64,000 nt of DNA. It comes from Brachypterus glaber. Its lineage: Eukaryota; Arthropoda; Insecta; Coleoptera; Kateretidae. The notes beneath the pieces are model-generated. The model worked only from the letters and a program-made list of their open reading frames with translations. It made no database searches and was not told where the DNA came from. How positions within the stretch are numbered: position 1 is the first letter of the stretch; each line of letters opens with the position of its first letter. This document shows positions 22,301 to 29,567 of the stretch, one piece after another. Location of the stretch: positions 25,936,986 to 26,000,985 of the forward strand of contig OY294049.1 in NCBI GenBank assembly GCA_958510825.1. The letters run 5' to 3'. The translations under genes and the position numbers were made by a program.

Positions 22301-25110
22301 AATAAACTTAAAATTGCTGAAATTACCATATACAGGGTTATTCAGAAATAAGTTCGAGAGATGATAAAAAACATGAAAAAGGTTCCTATAAAGGTTGGTC
22401 CGGACATGAGTCCTAAGGGAGCTACGGCTCTTTAAAATTGCAATAAAAATAAGATTTTTAATTAATAACTTTTGTACCCTTTAAGCTAGAGCGACGAGCT
22501 TTTTCATGTATAATAGTATTAATAAGGTCAATAAGTTTATGTTAATTTATTTTTTTGAATTTATCCAGGCGTGCCCAGACGGACAAAATATGTGAGGCTT
22601 AACACATTTTTGCCCCAAACTTTTGTATGTATATATTTTTTTTTTTGGATTTTTGGTAAAAAATATAGATTCCTTGAGTAAAAATACTTAAAAATGTCAT
22701 ATAGTGTAACACTGTAGGTACAACCGTTTAAAAAAAATGCAATTAAGAGGAGTTAACATTTTGTGCCACCAAAAACATTACTTTTTAAAAGGCTATTACT
22801 CCTTTAATATTAAATTTAGGTGTTTTGGTGATGTATACTTTTTTTCTCAGTTTTAAATGAAGAATCGCCCTGCAGCATTAAAATCTTCAAAGGCCGTAGC
22901 TCCCTTAGGACTCATTTCCGGACCAACCTTTATATAAACTTTTTCAAATTTCACTCTTAAATTTTGGCATGACAGTTACTGATCACCCTGTATATACCTA
23001 TATCTATGATAATTTTTGTCAGTTAAAAATATCGTTAACCTTTGACAATTAAATATGTAAACATAAAGTCCAAATATGGTCTTTCCAGCAATTTCCTGTT
23101 TAATTTGACGCTTTTAGCGTGGCGTCCTTGGCTAGTAACCTCAAAGACTGACTGAGTGATAACACCTGGGAACTAGTCATCTTGCTTGCGAATAAGATAG
23201 AAAATTGTTTGTGAAAGTCAAACATCCTGGTGAAGAATAACGTTGGAACGACTTGATTTAACGTTAAATGAATGTGGTTTGATGTTAGATGCCTAACGTT
23301 AGGGTTTAACCTTAGAATAAAGTTTGTCTGACGTCAGGAGTTTTACCTAACTTTACATAAACGTTATACTCACGTTAGAGATCGGGACATTTATACATTA
23401 AAAACGCGTAAAAAAAACGTTTATCTAACGTTAAATTTTTACTTGTGCAATTATAAACCTTAAGCACAAGTAAACTGAGTATAATAACTAGTTGACGCAT
23501 ATTGTGAAATGACGGTAGTTTGCAGAATATCCTATTAACTATTATTATTATTATTTTATGAATTGATTACATAAGATTAAGCTTATAATAATAATAATTA
23601 TTATTATTATAAAAATTACATATTTTGTACATGTTTTGGTTAAAAGTTATTAAGGAAATAACAAAGAACTTTTACCTCAAGAAGGAACATGATGAAATCT
23701 ACCGTATGCTTTGTTTGAAGCGTGAACCAACTACGGCGAGGGGCTGGTAGGGAGTGACTATTGTTTACACTTAGTACGCGTAAAGAGAGCGAAAGAAAGG
23801 GTAAACTCACAGTCTAATGTCGTAAAATGACTGACAGGGGTACAGTGTTGCCGATTGGAAACATATACTTTGGATATTTTATTGTAAATTTTAAGAAACA
23901 TTAGATCTGTACGAGTTTTATATGAACTAGTAGTTTAATTTTAATAGTTTGAAATATACTATATTATTAAACATAATTATAGTATACACAATAAAGTTTT
24001 TTACATTTTTAATTTAAGTATAATGATTTGAATTCATGATAAGGTGGAAACTACGCAACATCGCTACTAGGTAGCCTGAAAGTCGACTAGCGACATCTAC
24101 ATTTTACACCAAAAAGCTGTATCGCGTTTCTGTTAGTAAATAAACAAACAAAAAGATGACACCTTTATAAACATTGGTCTGAAATTACTTCTTGAGGTAA
24201 AAGTTCTTTGGGAAAAAAGTTCAACAAGTTACTGTCATTTCACAATGTGAGCAAACATACTATTACATAACACGATCCATATATCACCTGATTTTGGCCA
24301 ATTTTTTACCCTTTTTAAACCTAATAGCTATGACTGCTGGGAAGCCCTAATTAAAAAAAAACACGGTTTGTCGTTATTCACTTTTAGTTCGACTTTGGAA
24401 AAGTTTTCTTTTATAATTTGATTACTTATATTGAAAACCATCTATCGGGCCAAACGTTTTTTAATCGCAAAAAAGGGTCACGTGACCTCCGTGACTTTTT
24501 AATAAATAGGTTAATTTGAACAAACATTACCTTTTCTTGTTCATTAATTGAAAATAACAGACGGTTTAATAATGTTATAAAAATACAAAAAAAAAAAAAT
24601 AAAAAAATATTTTTTTTTTTTTAATAAAATAATTAAAAAAATAAAAAACTACATATTTTAGTTTTTATTTTTTTTATTATAGTATATCTTTAGTGGTAAG
24701 AGAATGTAAAATTTTGTCAAAAGCATACCAATTTTTTTCTATGGTCCAAATTGACCTATTTATTCGAAAGTTGTGGACGTCACGTGACCCTTTTTTGTGA
24801 TTAAAAAACGTTTCGCCCGATAGATTATTTTATTTTTGGTTTTAAATCAATGTTCACAAGTAAACAAACACGAAAACTGAGTGTTTTCCCAAAGTCGAAC
24901 CATAGCTCTATGGTCGAACTAAAAGTAACTAACGACGAACAGTGAAAAATTAAAATCTCTTTTCAGGCCGATTTTAACGTTCTTAAAGACTACACTCAAC
25001 AAAGTGGTAACTTAATATGGTGTAATAAAGAAAAAAGAACTTTGGTAATCAATAAAGCCGCACACGACGATGTGAAAAAATTTTGGAAAAGATATTCCAA
25101 AGGGAACTAG
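4209..25110 (+). CDS. GTF2H4: TFIIH subunit p52 (GTF2H4/Tfb2), C-terminal ~340 residues, six exons
   Basis: p52 is a core TFIIH subunit. In the nucleus it anchors and stimulates the XPB ATPase during promoter opening and nucleotide excision repair, and its C-terminus pairs with p8/TTDA. The joined exons total 1024 nt and stay in frame at every junction. They carry [122 protein letters not shown] and VLYSQFLSQ, all close to animal p52. The last residues ([15 protein letters not shown]) match the family C-terminus. About 120 N-terminal residues must lie upstream of the window. Introns of 0.7-7.4 kb are filled with TEs. All exons look intact and under constraint. Confidence 0.93.
4412..6003 (+). 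mobile_element. LINE reverse-transcriptase fragment, split by a foldback insertion
   Basis: The segment 4412-4694 reads [19 protein letters not shown], then [18 protein letters not shown] and [18 protein letters not shown]. This is the conserved post-catalytic region of Jockey-like reverse transcriptases. The reading resumes after the insertion at 5945 (NYHIRSL-like), then stops near 6003. Stops and small gaps show it is dead. It is 5' truncated and starts right after the p52 splice donor. Confidence 0.7.
4695..5944. mobile_element. foldback element, 1250 bp, CACGCTGGGCC termini
   Basis: The left end CACGCTGGGCCATAAATA mirrors the right end (reverse complement CACGGCAGGCCTTAAATA), and the complementarity continues through AAAAAGTCAAGCACCACC and ATAATCGTTAGAGCACTTTT. 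The outside reads TATA on both sides (4691-4694, 5945-5948). Removing the element with one TATA restores the LINE reading frame DLYNNYH, which suggests a TATA duplication; a TA duplication cannot be excluded. There is no ORF. Confidence 0.7.
6030..6990. mobile_element. FB-like foldback element with tandem-repeat arms
   Basis: The outer ends are ACTACACCTTTTTAAGTTG at about 6048 and the reverse complement of CAACTTGAAAAGGTGTAGT at about 6960. The left arm (6060-6430) is an array of degenerate 20-45 bp units built on TTTCAGAAAGTGTAAATTG alternating with TAATTCAGATTTGTAA. The right arm (6670-6960) is the same array inverted (CACTTTCTGAAATATAA). A roughly 240-bp spacer lies between. The architecture resembles Drosophila FB elements. 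A GC-rich box (GGCCGCGGCCGGGCCG, about 6004) precedes it. Confidence 0.7.
6991..8212. repeat. noncoding intronic stretch with recurring GTCTGTAACTGGGT motif
   Basis: No ORF or recognisable family is seen. The motif GTCTGTAACTGG(GTTA) appears near 7845, 8040 and, with substitutions, 7895 and 8063; its complement (AACCCAGTTACA) appears near 7452 and 7475. The opposite orientations at the two sides suggest the arms of a degraded foldback. A small hairpin, CCCTATACAAAGTATAGGG, sits at about 7183. Confidence 0.35.
8213..9290 (+). mobile_element. LINE 3' end (RT C-terminus and tail), with a foldback inserted
   Basis: The segment 8380-8480 reads [16 protein letters not shown], like the 'IHNYNTRN' region near LINE C-termini. 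After the insertion, 8790-8895 reads [19 protein letters not shown], then [11 protein letters not shown] and a stop. The 3' region closes with GAATAAATATTATT and a TTATTATT tract ending near 9290. Several stops and the insertion make it dead. It lies in the intron before the exon at 9376. Confidence 0.55.
8491..8760. mobile_element. 270-bp foldback MITE nested in LINE
   Basis: The ends CTGGTCTACAAAAAAAA and (complement) CTGATCTACAAAAAAAA are followed by a mirrored AGGACTAAACCTATCATGTC / GACACGATAGGTTTAGTCC. The central part has mirrored AAAACCGG/CCGG-like sequence. The hairpin stem is about 60 bp with few mismatches. No target-site duplication could be read with confidence. Confidence 0.65.
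9376..9556 (+). CDS. GTF2H4: p52 exon
   Basis: The acceptor is CTTTTAG (ending 9375) and the donor AAG|GTAAGC. Its first base completes the AGG arginine begun in the previous exon, and 60 codons follow, ending in phase 0. It contains [20 protein letters not shown] and [20 protein letters not shown]. The open frame runs past the donor to 9658, but that tail is intronic. Confidence 0.93.
9714..9905. repeat. palindromic element, GGGGTCGCTGAATCCGA family
   Basis: The left arm ACGTTTTTGGGGTCGCTGAA...GACTCGGTCAGGTCGCATTTCG is mirrored by CGAAATGCGACCTGACCGAG...CTGAATCCGA-type sequence ending at TCAAAAACGT, with a short central loop near 9800. The arms are about 80 bp. Related palindromes occur at 10680-10797 and, more loosely, 18830-19175. 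Confidence 0.75.
9906..10427. other. intronic noncoding sequence
   Basis: No gene is seen. A piece near 9906-9990 (GAAATGTTTGTCTCGTCTGG and a CACAGGCACAAAAA tract) resembles flanking arms of the palindrome at 10680-10830, so it is probably the outer part of the same family. A small imperfect hairpin (AACGTCGAAA / TTTCGACGTT) lies at about 10180-10225. Confidence 0.35.
10428..10528. repeat. hairpin, CACCCCAGTATTTG arms
   Basis: AATTCGTCACCCCAGTATTTG at 10428 is mirrored by AATACTGGGGTGATGAATT at about 10510. Inner ATATCTC / GAGATA sequence extends the pairing. It is a small noncoding foldback; the 164-codon ORF that crosses it is chance. Confidence 0.6.
10680..10830. repeat. palindromic element, CCCCAGACGAGACA termini
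   Basis: CCCCAGACGAGACATACATT (10681) mirrors AATGTTTGTCTCGTCTGGGG (ending about 10797). The centre contains GGGGTCGATGAATCCGA mirrored by TTCAGATTCAGCGACCCC. It is the same family as 9714-9905, here with its outer CAGACGAGACA ends preserved on both sides. Confidence 0.7.
10829..10977. mobile_element. palindromic MITE ending near a p52 splice acceptor
   Basis: GCACATCCAGACTCGCATAA continues through GCATAATACATAAGAATGCG and is mirrored by the complement ending GCGAGCCTCTGGATGTG. The stem is about 60 bp with few mismatches around a short loop. Relatives lie at 39128-39242 and 58564-58685. Its end is about 30 bp from the acceptor at 11009. Confidence 0.75.
11010..11093 (+). CDS. GTF2H4: p52 exon
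   Basis: An 84-bp exon of 28 codons in phase 0 at both ends. The acceptor is TTATTTTAG and the donor AAG|GTAATG. It encodes [20 protein letters not shown] followed by FGLVYQRK, the stretch that in animal p52 follows the STLGK motif. It is too short to be found by ORF length alone. Confidence 0.92.
11141..11796. mobile_element. composite foldback element, CAGAGTGATATTGGTAGAC family
   Basis: The first palindrome is 11141-11465: TTTTAATTTTAAACAAAATT mirrored by its complement, with inner CAGAGTGATATTGGTAGACTG and GGGCTGCTGGCCCTCTTCAG arms. A second inverted copy of the left half follows at 11600-11796, so the same arm appears three times. A single arm also occurs at 37560-37630. It fills almost the entire intron. 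There is no coding sequence. Confidence 0.7.
11836..12026 (+). CDS. GTF2H4: p52 exon
   Basis: The acceptor is ATTTTTAG (ending 11835) and the donor AG|GTAAGG. It has 63 codons plus two bases. It encodes [17 protein letters not shown], a variable acidic linker, then [19 protein letters not shown] and LFTELMYR. The YPTRLA and VVETNYR blocks are hallmarks of the p52 middle domain that contacts XPB. Confidence 0.93.
12027..12429. other. intronic noncoding sequence
   Basis: No gene is seen. TTAACCCTTTAAAGACAG at about 12063 is one terminus of the TTAA/piggyBac-like family found whole at 13424-14459, followed by GATAGATAGATA. The remainder shows no motif I recognise. Confidence 0.3.
13424..14459. 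mobile_element. piggyBac-like nonautonomous element, TTAA target site, with nested palindromes
   Basis: TTAA (13420-13423) is followed by CCATTTAAAGACGG, and CCGTCCTTAAAGGG is followed by TTAA (14460-14463). These are inverted ends plus the TTAA duplication typical of piggyBac-type insertion. CGGATATATCCG repeats sit near both the middle and the right end. Two palindromes are nested inside (13505-13730 and about 13843-14310). Inserted into the minus-strand LINE. No transposase. Confidence 0.75.
13505..13730. mobile_element. palindromic MITE, GACGTTCAAGTATTACGTAA family
   Basis: GGACGTTCAAGTATTACGTAA (about 13503) mirrors TTACGTAATACTTAAACGTCC (about 13705-13727), and inner ATTCTCGCTTTATTAAAGGC / GCCTTTAATAAAGTGAGAAT and CCCTAATAG arms also pair. 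A fuller copy lies at 53676-53926, and single ends lie at 29515 and 32287. It is nested in the TTAA element. Confidence 0.75.
14464..14667. other. intronic remnant sequence
   Basis: The first part continues the interrupted minus-strand LINE. The rest (about 14520-14667) is AT-rich with no feature I can name. Confidence 0.3.
14668..15708. mobile_element. foldback element, CACTGCTCTA termini, TAA flanks
   Basis: CACTGCTCTACAAAAAA at 14668 mirrors the complement of TGAGGATAGAGCGGTG ending at 15708. Further mirrored blocks are TTGAGATATAGCG, CGGATTTAAAATATC, AATCCAGTAACGG. TAA lies on both sides (14665-14667, 15709-15711), which would fit a 3-bp duplication. No ORF is seen. Class is uncertain. 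Confidence 0.65.
15900..16172 (-). mobile_element. tRNA-derived SINE
   Basis: The minus strand begins with TTTAGCTCAGTGGTCAA (A-box) and has GAGTTCAAACCTCACTGGCG (B-box) about 40 bp later, at the spacing of a tRNA head. A non-tRNA body follows (TTGGTTCGAAAGTCAATTAA, CCTGGACTTAGGGGATGC), and it ends in a tail of ATAAAAC units at 15900-15932. Pol III promoter boxes would drive it. A body-only copy lies at 32886-33003. It is not a functional tRNA gene, since the acceptor stem does not pair. Confidence 0.75.
16200..16516. other. intronic noncoding sequence
   Basis: An AT-rich stretch with no ORF, repeat unit or motif I can identify. Confidence 0.3.
16517..17189. mobile_element. foldback element, CCAACGCAAACCAAGAG termini
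   Basis: The left arm CAAACCAAGAGTTAATCCTG...GGTCTACACATTATAAAACC...CGAGGTGCTCGGTTTCGGAA mirrors the right arm TTCCGAAACCGAGCACC...GTAGACTTCCTACTAACAGG...ATTGGTTTG. The arms are about 110 bp with moderate divergence and an AT-rich spacer. Noncoding. Confidence 0.7.
17205..17275. repeat. short dispersed repeat shared with 43345-43410
   Basis: ATTAGAATATTTTTTGTTTACG...GGGGCCAAGAATTTTGGCG, then ATGTGTGTAA, occurs again at 43345-43410 with few changes. Here it ends about 30 bp before a p52 acceptor; there it lies in a TRAIP intron. Confidence 0.5.
17302..17539 (+). CDS. GTF2H4: p52 exon
   Basis: The acceptor is TTTTCTAG (ending 17301) and the donor CAG|GTGAGT. One base completes AGG, then 79 codons. 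It encodes [56 protein letters not shown] and [11 protein letters not shown]. This is the most conserved part of p52, leading into the C-terminal clutch that pairs with p8. Confidence 0.95.
17686..18700. mobile_element. hAT-like element end with a nested foldback
   Basis: The outer sequence TAGGGATCGACCCATACGG...GCCGATACCGATAATCGG (17686-17740) is a terminus style I know from animal hAT MITEs; the matching GCCGATACCGATATGGACTT lies at 18650-18675. Between them is an inner foldback, GGCGTCCTTCACTTCCAGGC (17742) mirrored by GCCTGGAAGTGAAGGACGC (about 18633-18651), with shared GGCGCC/GGGCC boxes. No ORF. Confidence 0.6.
18830..19175. repeat. palindromic element around GGTCGCTGAAACCGAATCC
   Basis: TTTTTAAGGTCGCTGAAACCGAA (about 18955) mirrors TTCCGTTTCAGCGACCTCAAAAA (about 19040), and outer blocks (ATCCGATGTTAAAAA / TTTTTAACATCGGA; GCGTCGAAAT / ATTTCGACGC) extend the arms to about 18865 and 19160. 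It is related in its core to 9714-9905. Confidence 0.6.
19176..19809. other. intronic noncoding sequence
   Basis: No gene is supported. The 85-codon minus ORF in 19424-19681 has no recognisable domain. CGAGTGTCAAAAGAAGTATTGCC at about 19358 resembles a MITE terminus, but I could not find its partner. Confidence 0.3.
19853..20007. mobile_element. nested palindromic MITE, ACAAGAAAAACGTA termini
   Basis: CCACAAGAAAAACGTATAAAC...CTAATAGTATTGGCCCTTTTC mirrors AAAAAGGACCAACCCTATTAG...GTACGTTTTTCTTGTAG. The arms are about 55 bp with an ATATGG / CCATAT inner pair. It interrupts the left arm of the 19810-21922 foldback and has no counterpart in the right arm. Confidence 0.65.
21405..21650 (-). mobile_element. 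truncated LINE 3' end
   Basis: On the minus strand the segment ends ACTATAAACGAATAAATAAATAAAATAAAT, a LINE-like A-rich tail, preceded by CTTCGAGTAAGGTCCCAGAA. It interrupts the right arm of the surrounding foldback between GAACAG and GACCAGAGATA. No RT motif remains. Confidence 0.45.
22190..23190. mobile_element. foldback element with nested TACAGGGT foldback
   Basis: AGTCTTTGAGGCTTCTAACC...GCCACGCTATAAGCGGCCGTCAAA (22251-22305) mirrors TTTGACGCTTTTAGCGTGGC...GTAACCTCAAAGACT (23104-23150). The space between is almost entirely occupied by the younger element at 22331-22992. Confidence 0.65.
22331..22992. mobile_element. foldback element, TACAGGGTTATTCAG / TACAGGGTGATCAG termini
   Basis: The ends are TACAGGGTTATTCAGAAAT and the complement of TTACTGATCACCCTGTA. 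The arms carry GGTTGGTCCGGACATGAGTCCTAAGGGAGC, mirrored at 22900. The 'GTCCTAAGGGAGCTACGGC' theme recurs in the 58842-60032 element (ATAAGGGAGCTCCGCCCC), so they are relatives. No ORF. Confidence 0.7.
23232..23450. repeat. AACGTTA-rich repeat, copy 1
   Basis: It contains many copies of TAACGTTA or AACGTT (for example GATTTAACGTTAAATG, CCTAACGTTAGGG, TAAACGTTATACTCACGTTAG). A clear relative occupies 53930-54115, starting with the same ACGACTTGA and ending TTAACGTTAAATTT-like. Each motif is itself palindromic, so the sequence can fold many ways. Confidence 0.6.
23489..24258. mobile_element. foldback element with internal AAT microsatellite
   Basis: GCATATTGTGAAATGACGGTAG (about 23497) mirrors CTGTCATTTCACAATGTG (about 24231), and ACAAAGAACTTTTACCTCAAGAAG (about 23659) mirrors CTTCTTGAGGTAAAAGTTCTTTG (about 24188). 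(TTA)n and (ATA)n tracts at 23540-23615 are themselves inverted. The core carries no ORF. Confidence 0.65.
24361..24943. mobile_element. foldback element abutting the last p52 exon
   Basis: CGGTTTGTCGTTATTCACTTTTAGTTCGACTTTGG mirrors CCAAAGTCGAAC...CTAAAAGTAACTAACGACGAACAG at the right. Inner arms share AAGGGTCACGTGACC and GACCTATTTATT. The right end is about 22 bp from the splice acceptor at 24966, so the branch-point region may be partly TE-derived. Confidence 0.75.
24967..25110 (+). CDS. GTF2H4: p52 terminal coding exon
   Basis: The acceptor is CTCTTTTCAG. There are 48 codons including the TAG stop at 25108-25110. It encodes [28 protein letters not shown] and [14 protein letters not shown], matching the p52 C-terminus that forms the p8-binding clutch. 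The animal ending is normally a few residues different, so the last residues are lineage specific. Confidence 0.93.
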   Translation, partial: ADFNVLKDYTQQSGNLIWCNKEKRTLVINKAAHDDVKKFWKRYSKGN

Positions 25111-25183
25111 AATATCAAATTAGTATTATAATTTCATGTACAAAATATTTAATATCATGTTTAATTTTATTCACACTTTGTAA

Positions 25184-25189
25184 AATAAA
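25184..25189 (+). terminator. poly(A) signal of p52
   Basis: AATAAA lies 74 bp after the stop codon, followed by TTGTTATTTTTG, a U/GU-rich stretch suited to cleavage. It is the first canonical hexamer downstream of the stop. Confidence 0.65.
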
Positions 25190-25199
25190 TAATTGTTAT

Positions 25200-25861
25200 T
25201 TTTGAAAAGTATTTTTCTGTTTTTTTTTTATCTGAAAAATTGACGTTTATAAAATGTTAAAATGTCAAAATTAAACATAGGTAATTTTTTTAAATATACA
25301 TTTTTAAAAAGTCAAGACTGTTGATCGAACGAAAAATGTTGTTCGCAACTTGTTTGCGACAATTCCTTAGTGCACTCGAATGATTTTTTGACTTCGCTTC
25401 AATCTCGTGCATTGAGGACTAAAGTCGCTTCCTCGTTACGAAAACTATATTTGTAAAAATTAGTTTTGGCGCTACATTTTATTCTGGCGTAGAAATATCA
25501 GAGGCGTTCCGAGGTTTTTCTCGTGGGGGCGTAAAGGTAAAATTTTCCGACTGGCGAACAAGAAAATAGCACGGCTTTGTGCAGGACCAAACCCAAAAAA
25601 AAAAGTTTTAAAAATTGATAATTAAATTTGAGAAAAAAATACTTGTCCAATTTGACACATTTTCACTTGGTTGACTTGTTAATAGATGGCGGTAGGTGCT
25701 AGAAAGTGGTTTGGGTCTTTTTTTTGCAGAAAATATAGCGTATTTCGTGGGGTTATAAGCAAAAGGCACCAAGTTAATTTAGTTTAATCAAACTACTTAT
25801 TTTTGTTTTTAATCGACAAATTGGACATCATTATGTCCAAACATGTAATTGCGGTTTGCAG
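25200..25861. other. intergenic sequence
   Basis: No gene is seen. The segment 25320-25470 carries GC-richer imperfect palindromes (TTGTTCGCAACTTGTTTGCGACAA; GACTTCGCTTCAATC... AAAGTCGC) like those at 32738 and 36186. The rest is AT-rich with nothing recognised. Confidence 0.3.
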
Positions 25862-26733
25862 TAGGTACACGCCGGTCTGGAAACAATTGTTAGCTCAACT
25901 TTCACATAACCCAAGTTTGTTTTCATAATTTAACTATTTAGAGCTTTGGCATCTTTTTAAGACCAAATTAAAAAAAATCTGTCGATGCGTTTTTGAAAAA
26001 AACGATTTTCGTTTAAACTAAAAAAATATGACATATTTATTTTTTTTTTTTTGGATATTCAGATTTTACGTTAAAAAGTGAGACAAAAAGTTTCTATGAA
26101 CGTTTGTGTTAAATGGCTTCTTAGGGTAGCTAGAAGACGTTTAAGGAAAATTTTTAGAATATTATTCACTTCATAACTCAGGAACGGTTTAACTTATTAA
26201 CTTGAAACTTTTACTGTAGTGCAACCAATAAACATTATCATTTTATACATAAAAAAAATAAATGTTTAACCAGGGGCGGACTTAAAGCTTTACTTATAAA
26301 TTATGAGGCACCCATTATCTACGGCCCTGGTCAAAAACTTAATTTAAAAAAACGTTAAATGCTTACATTTATTGGTTCTATAGTTCAGTAAAAATTTCAT
26401 GTTAATATGTTAAACCGTTACTGAGATATGAAGTGATATTCTTAAAATGACCTTTAAAAGTACGCTAGATCCCTTAAAAATCAATTTAGCTCAAACGTTT
26501 ATAAAAACTTTTTTCTCACTTTTTGACGTAAAATCTGAATATCTAAAATAATTTTTAAATATGTAATATTTTTTTTAAACAAATGAAAATCGTTTTTCTT
26601 AAAAACGCATCGATAGATTTTTTTAAATTTGGTCTTAAAAAGGTACCAAGCTCTACATAATTAAATTATGAAATAAAACTTGGGTTACATGAAAGTTGAG
26701 CTAAAAATCGTTTCCAGATCGGTGTGGGTACTT
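25862..26733. mobile_element. foldback element, GGTCTGGAAAC termini
   Basis: GTACACGCCGGTCTGGAAAC...GCTCAACTTTCA mirrors TGAAAGTTGAGC...GTTTCCAGATCGGTGTGGGTAC. The arms run about 400 bp, including AAAACGATTTTCGTTTAAAC and TTCATAACTCAGGAACGG / CCGTTACTGAGATATGAA. The centre is near 26300 (AGGGGCGGACTTAAAGC ... ACGGCCCTGG). Noncoding. Confidence 0.7.
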
Positions 26734-26968
26734 CTTTTTTCCAAAAATAATCAAAATAATAAAAAATAAAAGAGTTGTCAAAACCAAAACCATGTTTTAT
26801 GACAGTGCTCTTTGCTTGTAAACCCACGATTTATAACTACCGTCACTCAAAGTGCAAAAGGTCGTATGTTAAATTTTACTTTGTTTAATTTTGGTTTGGT
26901 TTTACCTGAGAAATTGTGACATTTTAATAAAACGCCACAATTCAGCAGGGTCTCTGAATAGAGTGGAT

Positions 26969-27002
26969 ATTAAACTTCACACTGCCTAAAGTGTGAAGTT
27001 TA
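26969..27002. repeat. perfect small hairpin
   Basis: TTAAACTTCACACT, a short loop, then AGTGTGAAGTTTAA: an uninterrupted stem of 14 bp. It stands alone in intergenic sequence between the two genes. It may be the tip of a MITE or a chance palindrome. Confidence 0.55.
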
Positions 27003-27394
27003 ACTATAATTTCGCCGTCCTTTCGCACGATTTTGGGGTATATTTTTGCAAGGGTGTTTGGATTTTTTTTTTGTGCGTTCCTACATGTAGGATACATGCA
27101 AGTCAATCATATTGCCAAATTTGTTTCTTTATCGGGCCCCAAACTTGGCCCCCAGCTACAAAAACATCATACCTTGTCAGAAAAGCCCCAATTTTTTAAT
27201 TCAACAAGTGACCCTTATGAGTGACTCTAATTAATTTTTTTTTTTTTTTAAGGCATAGGGGGCGCTGTGATAAATTTTTCTTAAAAGAATGCCCTCTTTG
27301 AAGAGCAAAATTCTAGAGGGGGCAACCATGTTCATAAAAACCACGATATATGCGTGAAACTATAGGTATCCAACTATCGATACCAATGAGGAAA

Positions 27395-28205
27395 ACTCCA
27401 TCCATTTTCCAGGCGGAAACATACGCCATAAAAATTTGTGCTCAAGAATGCCTGAATAAGGGCAAAAAATATGCATATTCTCGGATAGCCAAGCAGCTTT
27501 AAAGGCACTAAGTTCACGGGCATTTGGGTCAAAGCTTGCCTGGAAATGCTACGAAACCCTTAAAAAACTGGCAGAAACCAACAAGGTTTCCTTGATGTAG
27601 GTGCCAGGACACGAGGGTGTTGAAGGCAATGAGGCTGCGGACTCTCTCGCGAGAGAGGGAGCATGCACTCAATTTATTGGCCCTGAACCTTTCTGTGGCT
27701 TTAACAAAAGCCATCAGGTAGAGGCAATTAAGGAATGGGAAACCAAAATCAAAAAGATATTGGAAAGACCAAAACTTAAGACAGGCCAAAATATTCATAA
27801 AATATGAACCTGAACAAACAAGAAAGTAACTCGATCTCAGCAAGGCGGACCTAAAGACCTATACAGGGCTGTTAACCGGACACTGTCCGTTAAGATATAA
27901 TCTTAAAAAAATGGGAAAATCTGAAATCGATATTTGCCGTCTATACTCAGAAGCACCAGAAACGGACGAACACATGTGCTTCTGCGAAGCCATTGCTCGC
28001 AAAAGGCTACAATATCTAGAACAGGTATACCCAAGACCTGCAGATATATCCCAAGTAGCCCCCAAAAAACTCTTAGGCTTCTTTGGAAGCCTAAAGTTTG
28101 ATGTGGACTAAATTGCAAAGGGGATTCACAATAGATCTCATTGGTCGCAGTGATTTGACAGGCAGTACCATGCCTCACAACCCCACTTATATTGTATTTT
28201 ATTGT
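27395..28205 (+). pseudogene. LINE RNase H domain and C-terminus, dead
   Basis: Read in patches: QAETYAIKICAQECLNKG, then ILSDSQAALKALSSRAFGSK, KLAETNKVSLM and VPGHEGVEGNEAADSLAREG, IGPEPFCGF, later EHMCFCEAIARKRLQYL. The DSQAAL aspartate and the GNEAAD aspartate are RNase H catalytic positions. A TAG before VPGHEG (27598-27600), frame shifts and missing blocks show decay. A second copy is at 46390-46960. Confidence 0.8.
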
Positions 28206-28284
28206 ATCCAAATCTTTAGATCTATGGTATTTCCAAAGACTAACAATGCCCCCGCTTGCTAGATCAATTATAGTGAAGGTCTGC

Positions 28285-29375
28285 ACGTACGCCATTTTCC
28301 CTGTGTTTTTTGGGTAAAGGACAGCGCACGTTTCTTATGCCTACCGCTAAATTCGCTGAAATTTCGTAGAAAGGTAGTTCCCAGCATGCTGATTAAAAGT
28401 CCACTAGGCTCGAAAAATTATATTTTTTGAGAAACAGCAGAACGATGTACCCGAACCAGGTAAGTGGTTCGGGTTTTTTTCTAAATGAAAATAATCGCAA
28501 ACAGTTGGGGTGAGGCACTGAGAGGGAAGCGCTGTTGGGGAGGGGGCAATCACAAACAAAAATCGACAAAACCAAAAAACAAGATGGCGGACCTGCCAAA
28601 GTGACATTTTTCGAACGGGAGGTCGTAGAAACTTAAAATTCGGTATGTATAAGTACAATAATAAACAAAAATCGACAAAACTAAAAAACAAGATGGCCGG
28701 CCTGTCAAAGTGGTATTTTTTGAACGGGAGGTCGTAAAAACTTGAAACTCGGTATGTACGGGCACAAAAATTGAAAAAACCAAAGCATAAGATGGCCGAC
28801 CTGTCAAAGTGACATTTTTCGAACGGGAGGTCGTAGAAACTTAAAACTCAGTATGTACGGGTACAATAACAAACAAATAAAAATCGACAAAACCAAAAAC
28901 CAAGATGGCCGAGCTGTCAAAGTCAATTTGTTTTTTATTTTGTTGATTTTTGTTTGTCATTGTACCCCATACCGAATTTCAAGTTTCTACGACCTCCCGT
29001 TCAAAAAATATCACTTTAACGGTCATCTTGTTTTTTGGTTTTGTCGATTTTTGTTTGTCATTGTACCGAGTTTCAAGGTTTTACGACCTACCGTTCGAAA
29101 AATGCCACTTTGACAGAACGGCCATCTTGTTTTTTAGTTTTTGTCGATTTTTATTTGTCATTGCCCCTTCCCCAACAGCGCTCCCCTCTCAATTCCCCAC
29201 CTCAACTTTTTGCGATTATTTTCCATAACTTTTAGGAAAAAAACCCGAACCACGTACATCGTCCTGTTGTTTCAGGAAAAAATTAAATTTTCGAGCATAA
29301 TGCGCATTGAGACTTTTGATCAGTATCCTGGGAACTTTTCTACGAAATTTCAGCGAATTTAGCGGTAGGCCATTT
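28285..29375. mobile_element. FB-like foldback with ~105-bp tandem repeats in its arms
   Basis: Outer arms: GCCTACCGCTAAATTCGCTG (about 28338) mirrors CAGCGAATTTAGCGGTAGGC (about 29350). Inner arms: three and a half left units (28554-28925), each with ATCGACAAAACC, ACAAGATGG, GACATTTTTCGAACGGGAGG and CGGTATGTA. About two and a half inverted units follow to 29160. Flanking these are mirrored CGAACCA... and CCCCAACAGCGCT boxes. The ORFs drawn through it are frame accidents of the repeats. Confidence 0.8.
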
Positions 29376-29567
29376 CCATAATAAATAAATATTTTTTTTG
29401 TTAACTGCAATTTTTATTAAATATATATAAAAAGATTTTTTTAAGCAATTTTGCGCTTTGAGTGACATTATGCTGTAAAAATATTAAATTTGAAAATTTG
29501 TGCAAAAAGCCGTAAGGGAACGTTCAAGTTTTAGGTAACGCAAATTTTGATCATTTTGCACTTTTTA

